Positions 55,957 through 64,000 of a stretch of 64,000 bases of DNA are shown here, one piece after another (the stretch's first letter is position 1; every line of letters begins with the position of its first letter). A model generated the notes under the pieces. That model saw only the letters and a program-made list of their open reading frames with translations. It made no database searches and was not told the origin of the DNA. Source of the stretch: Tilletia caries (lineage: Eukaryota > Basidiomycota > Exobasidiomycetes > Tilletiales > Tilletiaceae); the NCBI GenBank assembly GCA_032718865.1, contig JALUTQ010000005.1, forward strand, positions 1,674,001 through 1,738,000, given 5' to 3'. The position numbers and the translations under genes are program-made.

Positions 55957-58900
55957 ATGCCAACGCTCGAAGCAGAAGAACTTTCGGCAGATGTGAGTAT
56001 CTTGCTTCGAGAGGTAGCGCTGGATCATAATGCTGGGGCACTGGCCACTGACCGACTGACGCTTGTCCGTGCCTTTGTGTCGCTGCTGCAGTTCCTGGTC
56101 CTTCGAGAGCTCGGCCTCGACGTCAAGGTCCGACTCTCTGACCCACTGGAGATCCCTGCTACAGACAGCGCGCGCCATCTGCTCGCCATCTCGAACAAGT
56201 ATGGCATCCTCGCTGCAGTGTCCTCGACAGGCGGCTTTGTTGTCGTCGATTTGGCCGAGCTGCGCGGTACCTTCGCATCGGCTAAGCGCAGCACAAAGCC
56301 TCGTTTCGAGTCGCCGAGCATCATAGCTTCAAGTGATGGGGCTGTCTCCTTTTTGAGAGTCGCAGATGACGAATCGAAGCTGGTTGTGGGGCTGACCAGC
56401 GGGGCCATTGCTGTGTGGGAATTGGCAGAACTTGCTAAGGGCGATCAGGTATGTTCTCGCACGCTAGGCTGCGCATAACTCACGACCCCGTACGAAGGCT
56501 CAAACGTGTCTTTGTCTTCTCTCCGCAGCCTGCTCCGACGTTCACGGTCTCTCCGCCTGGACCCAATACGCGGCTCATCGACCTCGCTCCCAACCCTGAA
56601 GGATTTCCAAACCTGTGCGCTGCCATCTACGCCCCTGCGCAGTCCACATCGTTACACCAGCTCGCCTCCGGAAGCCTCAGTCTGCTCGACCTTCGGACAG
56701 AAAAGTGGGCCAATGAAATCATCTCAGGGTGTACCGCCGTCTGCTGGTCCGCAAAGGGCAAGCGCATCGCCGCAGGTCTCCAGACGGGTGAGATCAAGCA
56801 GCTCTCTCCGGACGGCGATGTCAAGGACACCATTCCTCCACCGCCCGAGCTGGTCGAACAGGGCCCGCGATACGTCGAGGATCTGATGTGGGTCGAGAAT
56901 GATATTTCGGTCGTCACGTACAACGTGCCGCCTGCGGAGGGCGCGGAGGAACCCGAACATCAGGACGAGATCTTCATCGTTCTCCGAAACCCGAAGTCGA
57001 CTCCGAAGGGGTTGAGCTATGTCAAGTTGCCGATAGACCCTGCGCCCGCGTTTGGAGACACATCCCGCAGCGGGAGACGGTTCACGACCTGGCTTCGCAA
57101 TTGGGCGCCGATGAAACATGTCATCTTCTCAGCCAATGTACCCAGCACCGACGTAGGCGCCATAGGATGCACAGCAGCAGACAGTGGAGCAGGTGCTTGG
57201 AAATTCCTCGAGCTTGAGGAGACGTCGCGGCCGGTATTGCCCTTTTCTAGCGTCGACAATGCTTCGGATACCAGCCCCTTCGGTCTCGCGTTGGATCTGA
57301 CCGCCGTGGAGGATGTGGAAGACCCGATGGCAGGCATCAAGGGCGAGAATGGCGCCAAGCTACCGGCCGCTCCTATCCTTTACATCTACACCAACGATGG
57401 TGTACTGCTCGGCTATCATGTCATCAACACTACGGACGGAGCAGGCAAGTACGCAGGGGTCGTTGGTGCACCAGTTGGCGGTAAGGCGGAGCGGTCTGCG
57501 GTGCCAGTCTCTGCTCTGAAGTCAGAGGCACAAGCCCCGGCTGATGCTTCCTCTTCTCAAGCGAGGGAGCCTGCTTCGATCGACAGGGAGGCTACTGAGC
57601 CAGAGGTCGCATCGGCTCCGCAGGCTGAGCCCAAGGTGGCTGGGGCCGGCCCATCCTCCGCCTTTTCATTCGGAGCAACACCAAACGTGGCTCCCCAGGT
57701 CGCTGCGGACGGCCCAGCTTCCGCCTTCTCATTCGGAGCGGCACCAAACGTGGCACTTACGGCGGCTGGGGCCAGTCCGGCCTCCGCCTTCTCGTTCGGG
57801 GGCGGTACTGCGTTTGGATCAACGTCCGGGTTCGGACAGGCGACGTCTGGATCGACTGCTCCCGCTTTCGGCTCACCCTCCGCGTTTGGGAAGTCGACTG
57901 CTGCGCCTGCTTTTGGGGCGCCCTCAGCGTTCGGCGCCTCTACTACTCCCTCCGCATTCGGACAGGCGATGTCTGGATCGACTGCTCCCGCTTTCGGCTC
58001 AACCTCCGCGTTTGGGAAGTCGACTGCTGCGCCTGCTTTTGGGGCGCCCTCAGCGTTCGGCGCCTCTACTACTCCCTCCGCATTCGGACAGGCGACGTCT
58101 GGATCGACTGTTCCCGCTTTCGGCTCAACCTCCGCGTTTGGGAAGTCGACTGCTGCGCCTGCTTTTGGGGCGCCCTCAGCGTTCGGCGCCTCTACTACTC
58201 CCTCCGCATTCGGACAGGCAATGTCTGGATCGACTGTTCCCGCTTTCGGCTCACCCTCCGCGTTTGGGAAGTCAGCGTTTGGAGCAAAGGGAGGCGGGAT
58301 TGGAGACGTTTCCTTACTTAGCGGCGATCAACCCGCTACACCTGGCACAACTTCGGGGACTGCCTCTGCCTTCGGCGCAATTCAGGCTGAAGGTAAGACC
58401 AAGCCGCCTACTTTCGGTGAAAAAAGCCCAGCACCTTCGACAACGGCAGCAAAGGCGGCTCCTCAACCTGTCGCTGCAGAACAGCCTTCGGGTATTGCTG
58501 CAAAGCCACCTACTTTCGGTGAAAATAGCCCAGCACCTTCGACAACGGCAGCAAAGGCGGCTCCTCCACCTGTCGCTGCGGAACAGCCTTCGGGTATTGC
58601 TACAAAGCCGCCTGCGTTCGGCCAGAAAAGCCCAGCACCTTCGACAACGGCAGCAAAGTCGGCTCCTCAACCTGTCGCTGCGGAACAGCCTTCGGGTATT
58701 GCTACAAAGCCGCCTGCGTTCGGCCAGAAAAGGCCAGCACCTTCGACAACGGCAGCAAAGTCGGCTCCTCAACCTGTCGCTGCGGAACAGCCTTCGGGTA
58801 TTGCTGCAAAGCCACCTACTTTCGGTGAAAATAGCCCAGCACCTTCGACAACGGCAGCAAAGGCGGCTCCTCAACCTGTCGCTGCAGAACAGCCTTCGGG

Positions 58901-61851
58901 TATTGCTGCAAAGCCACCTACTTTCGGTGAAAATAGCCCAGCACCTTCGACAACGGCAGCAAAGGCGGCTCCTCAACCTGTCGCTGCGGAACAGCCTTCG
59001 GGTATTGCTACAAAGCCGCCTGCGTTCGGCCAGAAAAGGCCAGCACCTTCGACAACGGCAGCAAAGTCGGCTCCTCAACCTGTCGCTGCAGAACAGCCTT
59101 CGGGTATTGCTGCAAAGCCACCTACTTTCGGTGAAAATAGCCCAGCACCTTCGACAACGGCAGCAAAGGCGGCTCCTCAACCTGTCGCTGCAGAACAGCC
59201 TTCGGGTATTGCTGCAAAGCCACCTACTTTCGGTGAAAATAGCCCAGCACCTTCGACAACGGCAGCAAAGGCGGCTCCTCAACCTGTCGCTGCAGAACAG
59301 CCTTCGGGTATTGCTACAAAGCCGCCTGCGTTCGGCCAGAATAGCCCAGCACCTTCGACAACGGCAGCAAAGGCGGCTCCTCCACCTGTCGCTGCGGAAC
59401 AGCCTTCGGGTATTGCTGCAGAGGCAGAGCGCATCTACCTCATGATGGAGGATCAGCTGGCCGAGGTAAGTGACGTCCGTGGGAGCCTGTGTTCCTCATT
59501 CCATTTCTGACATGTGCTGCCCATTCCTCATTCTCAGTTGCAACGCAATGCAGGTGCTTGCGAGGAGGGTCTGCAAGAGTCTCGTACACCACGGCGTCTT
59601 GCTCAAAGCACCAGCGACTTTGGCATCCACAGCAAATGGTCCTTCGGGGATTTGCCCCTGCTGCTGCGCTTGGCTGCGGATCTTCGCAAGGACGCAGAAG
59701 GCCTGAAGATCTCGGAGACAGCCTTTCGTACGCAGTTGACCGTGCTTCAGGATCAACAACTCAAGGCCGAAGTCAAACGGGAGGAGGTCTCGCGGTTTGT
59801 CAAGGCACGGTCAGACCCGCACTCCGCCAACCAGATCGAAGTCAAGGAGCTGGGACCGGAGCATCAGGACAACCGGGCTCGACTTCGCAAAGGGATTCGA
59901 TCGATCAGGGAGAAGATGACAGAGCTGCGAGAAACGCTGGAGTCGCTCAAGGTCAAGGCTGCAAATCAAAGGACCGGCAAGACACCTATGGAGGTACCTC
60001 CGTTGGATACGATGCATCGCGCAACGCGGAACATCACGCGTCGCTTGACGGAACAGCTCGATCGGCTGAGCTTGTTGGACACTGAGCTCCGACTGGTGAA
60101 GCCCGCCTTGCCAAACGGAGACTCGTCGGACGATGACTTTGAGCCAGTGCTGCCCAAAGCAGAGAATGTCCACAGCGCAAGGTTGTCGAGGGATCCCTTC
60201 TTGCCGCCTCCAGTGAACCCTGTGGCCCTGCAGCTTCGTGCCACCAGAAGACGCGTGCAGGGACTCAAGGCCGTCTTCGTTGAGTCGATGAAGGAGCCCA
60301 TCCTGAACACGAAGGCAGTCGACGATGGGAACACTGGGACGGGGGACGAGGCTAGCGAGAACCTTCAGATCACGCTGACGAAAGGGCCTGTGCATATCTC
60401 TCGTGTTCCGAAGCCGACGAGAGCCGCGAAAAGCATTCCTCATGGGTCGCCTCCACTCCTCTCCAACAAGAAACAAAGCAAAGCGGCAGAGATGTCGGAA
60501 TTATCACTCCCCACGCAAGTGGAAGCGCAGGAGAACGGCGCGACTCGTGAATCCGGCCCGATGGCTACATCGGCCTCGCCCGCGTTCGCACAAGGTGCTT
60601 CAACTTTCCCTTCCCTCTCACTCCCGTGGGCTAAATCGGCCTCGCCCGCTTCGGCGCAAGGTGCTTCAACTTCCTCCACTCTCTCATTCCAGTCGGCTAA
60701 ACCGGCCTCGCCCGCGTTGGGTTTGGGCACTTCAACTTCATCTACCCTCTCATTCCAGTCGGCTACATCGGCCTCACCCGCGTTGGGGCAAGGTACTTCC
60801 ACTTTTCCTTCCCTCTCATTCCAGTCGGCTACATTCGCCAGGGCCGCTGTCCCGGACTTTTCTGCCTTCGCTCCGCCCCTGGCCGATTCTGCTTTCGCCC
60901 CAGGGAGCCGGGATGGTTCGTTTGCGGTCAATTCTCGTGGAGTGGGTAAGCCCAAGACCCGACAGCGCGCCGCTGTGCAGCTGCCTGGCGGCGGAACGAC
61001 ACAGGATAGCGTGCCGAGCCTGGGCGTAGGTTTGGGTGTGGGTGTGAACAGCTCTCCGGTCAGCAATCCTGTCTCCTCACCGACCCCAAACAACTTTTTC
61101 GCGTTTCCACCGCCCGCGGCTGCTGCCAACAGCAAGTTACCCACTCCACTCTTCGGCGGCAGCGGCAAGGGCACGTCGAATCCCGCCGCGAACTTTGGGC
61201 AGAGTGGTCGACCGTTGTTCGACTTTTCGCGACCCGCGTTGCCGCGGATCAAGAAGGCTTCTCAAGAAGAGGAAGAGGCGGAGGCGGAGGCGAGTGAGGA
61301 CGAAACCGATGGTGGTTCGGTCACGGACAAGGCTGGGGATGATGCGGCCACAGTGGGCGAGAACGATGCTGATATTACGAACGAGGACTCTCCGGAGGAG
61401 GAAGGAGAGGAAGAAGAGGAAGAAGAGGAAGGAGAGGAAGGAGAGGAAGAAGCAGAGGACGTTGATGGTGAGGATGGAGAGGAGGAAGACGATGAAGAGG
61501 GGGAGGAGGAGAACGAGGACGAAGACGACGGTTACTTTGAGGATGATTACGATGAGGACAACTACGACGAGGAGGAGGACGGTGATTGGCAGGTGAGTTT
61601 TCATGCACACAGACCGAAGGCTCGTCCTGCAGCAAGGTCTAACTTTGGATCATCTCTCCCCTTCTCCAACTCGAACAATGCGTCGGCTTCATCAGCCGGA
61701 GGATGGTGACGATGCGGAAGACGTTGACGATGTTGACGACGTTGAAGAGGTCGATGATGTGGCAGCAGAGGAAGAGGAGGGTTTGAGCGCGGTGGAGGAG
61801 GTAGAGGAGGCAGAGGAAGTAGAGGAGGTAGAGGAGGCAGAGGAGGCATAG
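55957..61851 (+). CDS. NUP159: FG nucleoporin, Nup159/Nup214-like
   Basis: Cytoplasmic-face nuclear pore protein that docks the Dbp5 helicase for mRNA export. Five exons: 55957-55992, 56092-56448, 56529-59465, 59538-61592, 61696-61851; 1846 residues. The N-terminal beta-propeller (about residues 12-500) has family motifs LLAISNKYGILAAVSSTGGF, SGAIAVWEL, VCWSAKGKRIAAGLQTGEI and PILYIYTNDGVLLGYHV. An SAFG/AFG repeat domain follows: about 3.5 copies of a 42-residue unit, then ten copies of a 34-residue unit containing PTFGEN or PAFGQK. A helical region (RIYLMMEDQLAELQ, LPLLLRLAADLRKDAEGL, ALQLRATRRRVQGLK) probably binds other pore subunits. FSLPW/SFQSA repeats and a long Glu/Asp tail end the protein. 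The last exon is tentative. Confidence 0.85.
57832..58275 (+). repeat. 126-bp tandem repeat in the nucleoporin FG domain
   Basis: About three and a half units of 126 bp (42 residues; each with several AFG motifs), starting at 57832, 57958, 58084 and 58210. Units differ at only a few bases. Confidence 0.85.
58401..59420 (+). repeat. 102-bp tandem repeat, ten units, in the nucleoporin
   Basis: Ten exact-length units of 102 bp (34 residues, one FG each). Two variants occur: TFGEN/TFGEK (E) and AFGQK/AFGQN (Q), in the order E E Q Q E E Q E E Q. Units 4-6 and 7-9 form an almost identical 306-bp block, implying recent duplication of three units at once. Confidence 0.9.
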
Positions 61852-63040
61852 GAGGTAGAGGAGGTAGAGGAGGGAGGCTACCTCGCTTAGCCAAAGTCTC
61901 AAGAGTCAGCGGTGTAGAGACAAAGTAGCCTTGACATTGCCAGTCAAATTCAATAATGTGTGACGAAGTCCTCGGCGGAAGGATACAGCTCGCGCCCAAG
62001 AAAACCCTGGAATTCGCGACACCATGTTGCACATCTATTATGAGTTGATCTTGAGCCTCCGGGCCCGCGGCCCGCCCCACCAAATCAATCCTCTTTCCCT
62101 CGCAACCACAGCCAGCAGATGCAGCATTCAACCACATCATCAATCAAGAACCCCGGGTCATCAGCGCATTACCCATCAGTGCTGCTACACGTCTTCCCCG
62201 GCCGATTGGGTGCCAGTTGCCATCCATCTTCACACATCTACGCCGATCAGCTCGCCGCCTCTGCCGCTGCGCCTATGGTCATTGATCGCCAGTCGCCACC
62301 GTCATCGGTTCACCCCTCAGCGTCGTCCAGCCCGTCAACTCTGCCGCTGCGCTAATGGTTGCCACCGTCCACCTGTCCATCCATCGTCATCATCCAGCCC
62401 GTCGCCTCTGCCGCTGCGCTAATGGTTGCCACCGTCACCCGTCCGCCCATCCACGTCGTCCAGCCCGTCGCCTCTGCCGCTGCGCTAATGGTCACCGTCG
62501 CTAATGGTCACCGCCACCGCCATCCATCCACCGGCCTCCGCCATCCATCCACTGCCCGTCGCCTCGCCGCTAATGGTCACCGTCGCTAATGGTCACCGCC
62601 ACCGCCATCTGGTCACCGCCACCGCCATCCATCCACCGCCCGTCGCCTCGCCGCTCCGCCAATGGTTTTGGCCCATCCACTGCATTGTGCATGCATGCAT
62701 CCACTCCGCCCGCATCCCTCCGTCTGCGCGTCTTCGCGATGCGATCGAGTCTATTCCGTTTCCTTCTTTGGTTGCCAATCTGGATCATGTTGCTGGTGCG
62801 TGTTTGTGTCTTGCTGCTGTCGTCGCCCTTGCCTTCCCCTTGCCGTCATGGCTAACTCCGATCCCTTCTATTGCGTCTGCAGGCTCATTCACCAGTCACC
62901 TTGTTTGGCCCGCCGCTGTGTGCTCGGCTTGTGCGCGTCTCAAGTCGCCATGAGCGCACGCAACCGACGTGAGTTATGCTGTCCATCATCACTTCTTACC
63001 CTCCCCCTGCTAATAATGCTCATTCTTCTCGCATCGACAT
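61852..63040. other. Intergenic region with GC-rich degenerate tandem repeats
   Basis: Starts with a GAGGTA-rich low-complexity run, then the nucleoporin 3' UTR. From about 62240 to 62660 it has degenerate tandem repeats containing CTCTGCCGCTGCGCTAATGG and GTCACCGCCACCGCCATC. Frames are open in several phases because of the composition. No convincing gene. Confidence 0.5.
62240..62660. repeat. Degenerate tandem repeats, about 60-70 bp unit plus shorter sub-repeats
   Basis: CTCTGCCGCTGCGC followed by TAATGGTYRCC recurs at about 62338, 62406 and 62470, with related but shorter GCTAATGGTCACCG units to about 62660. Confidence 0.6.
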
Positions 63041-63048
63041 CTCCTGAC

Positions 63049-63836
63049 TAAGGTTGTCCCCGGAGTTGACGCGGAGCTGGGGTTTTGCGGACTCCGCACT
63101 CCTCCGACGGAGGGCTCCGCCGGAGGCGGAGCGCGGAGCTCACTTTTGACAAATTTTTGATCTTAAAAAAGCACGGAGTCCGCCTGGAGGACTCCGCCGT
63201 AATTTACGCGGAGCGCGGAGCCCAATCCTGGGCCCACTTGCCAAAAGTACGGAGCGCGGAGTCGTCAAAATTGTGTGAAAATTCCGGCGGAATTCCCGCG
63301 GAATTCCGACGGAGCTGTGAGGTCACGTGATAGTTGAAAATAAGGGTCACGTGACCTCATTTTGGGTGCGCTCCGCCGGAATTCCGCAAAATTTCCGCGG
63401 AAAGTGCGGAATTCCGAGAAAAATAGGCATCCTCGAGACACCCGCAGGGAATAAAACAGGCATCATCATCCGTTGAGAACTTCAAAATAGCACTAGAGTC
63501 AATACCGCAACAATGTCGGATGGTGAATGTATAGCTCTGAGTGTATTAGAGTCATTCTGAGAGCAACTTATACCACCACTGCGCTCCGACGGAATTCCGC
63601 GGAATTCCGAGCTCCGCATACACGGAGCACGGAGGAGCATTACGAAAACGCACAGAAAAAACCCGGAGCGCGGAGCTGGGATTTCAACTTTTGTATAATT
63701 CCGTCGGAACGCGGAGCTGGTTTTTTCCGCTCTGTCTTAGTCTGCGGAGGCGGAGCTCGCCTCAGAAAGTCAAAATTCCGGCGGAATTTGGAAGTGCGGA
63801 GGCGGAGCCCTCCGCGTTACTCCGGGGACAACCTTA
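63049..63836. mobile_element. hAT-type MITE (copy B)
   Basis: A 788-bp copy of the same family as 50020-50809, with identical termini TAAGGTTGTCCCCGGAGT. The flanking 8-bp duplication has one mismatch: CTCCTGAC (63041-63048) versus GTCCTGAC (63837-63844). It differs from copy A at scattered bases and a few one-base indels. TCACGTGA palindromes lie at about 63319-63330 and 63347-63358. Not coding. Confidence 0.85.
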
Positions 63837-63844
63837 GTCCTGAC

Positions 63845-64000
63845 TCCTCTATCTCCATGGACCAGTTTACCACGTCTGTTCTGCCGTCGCGGCACTGATC
63901 CCCGCTCGGCTGTCTCGTTTGGATTTTCGGTCTCTCCGACGTCCCGACCACGGGTAATCCAGCAGATACCCGGGCCTGAGGGGAGTGGGGGTAAGGGCCA
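63845..64000. other. Window end, nothing recognised
   Basis: GC-rich sequence after the MITE, too short to interpret. Confidence 0.3.

Noticed and set aside
58314..59282. Cys/Arg-rich minus-strand frame (322 codons)
   Set aside because: Also an antisense shadow of the 102-bp repeat array; no start context, introns or family resemblance.
58401..59420. CRISPR-like regular array
   Set aside because: The period is a coding repeat without spacers, in a eukaryotic nucleoporin gene.
57544..59445. Long Leu/Arg-rich open frame (633 codons) overlapping the nucleoporin
   Set aside because: It is an alternate-frame reading of the 126-bp and 102-bp repeats; repeat unit lengths divisible by three keep every frame open. 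The true frame has FG motifs and a propeller domain.
63527..63898. Open frame across MITE copy B into its flank
   Set aside because: It crosses the element boundary and has a counterpart in copy A (50498-50713) that ends differently; MITE interiors show no coding pattern.

Overview
The window is nuclear DNA from a filamentous or yeast-like fungus, most likely a basidiomycete. Genes are GC-rich and split by short introns (about 70-150 nt, GTRNGT donors, CTGAC/CTNA-like branch sites). Proteins carry long Ser/Ala/Pro low-complexity arms. The set includes NEDD8-activating enzyme, UDP-galactopyranose mutase, Tom22, Mis18, ribosomal protein eL6 and an Ash1-type SET methyltransferase. The exact class cannot be fixed from sequence alone. 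Exon junctions were read by eye from splice signals, frame and protein-family conservation; each model given sums to an open frame.

Layout: 1-551, 3' end of an unrecognised gene; 1035-3111, UDP-galactopyranose mutase (+); 3969-8384, GRAM-domain membrane protein, GRAMD4-like (-); 9187-11163, UBA3 (-). Then comes a transposon-rich block from 12.0 to 25.1 kb: a hAT-type MITE built of CTATAG palindromes (12049-12713), a decayed DIRS-type tyrosine-recombinase retrotransposon (about 13.6-18.6 kb), and a complete 6-kb Mutator-like element (19131-25102) whose transposase gene is interrupted by a CACTA-type MITE (23157-23808). Host genes resume: a zinc-motif Ser-rich protein (25636-28173, -), a Ser-rich conserved protein (29476-32181, +), eL6 (32952-34080, +), a Cti6-like PHD protein (34692-38159, +), an Ash1-like SET protein (38639-43154, +), TOM22 (43653-44454, -) divergent from MIS18 (44730-47040, +), and a small unknown protein (47538-48185, -). 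A LINE of about 7 kb (48529-55546, -) follows, with an 18-bp target duplication and a hAT-type MITE (50020-50809) inside its ORF2. Next is a Nup159/Nup214-like nucleoporin (55957-61851, +), GC-rich tandem repeats, and a second copy of the same MITE (63049-63836).

The host genes are ordinary housekeeping and chromatin functions and do not form an obvious cluster. The most interesting material is mobile: a Mutator-like transposase joining a WRKY-GCM1 zinc domain, a MULE catalytic core and a cysteine-peptidase-like C-terminus, with motif-rich terminal arms; and three MITE families whose ends and target duplications can be read directly, two of them nested in other elements.
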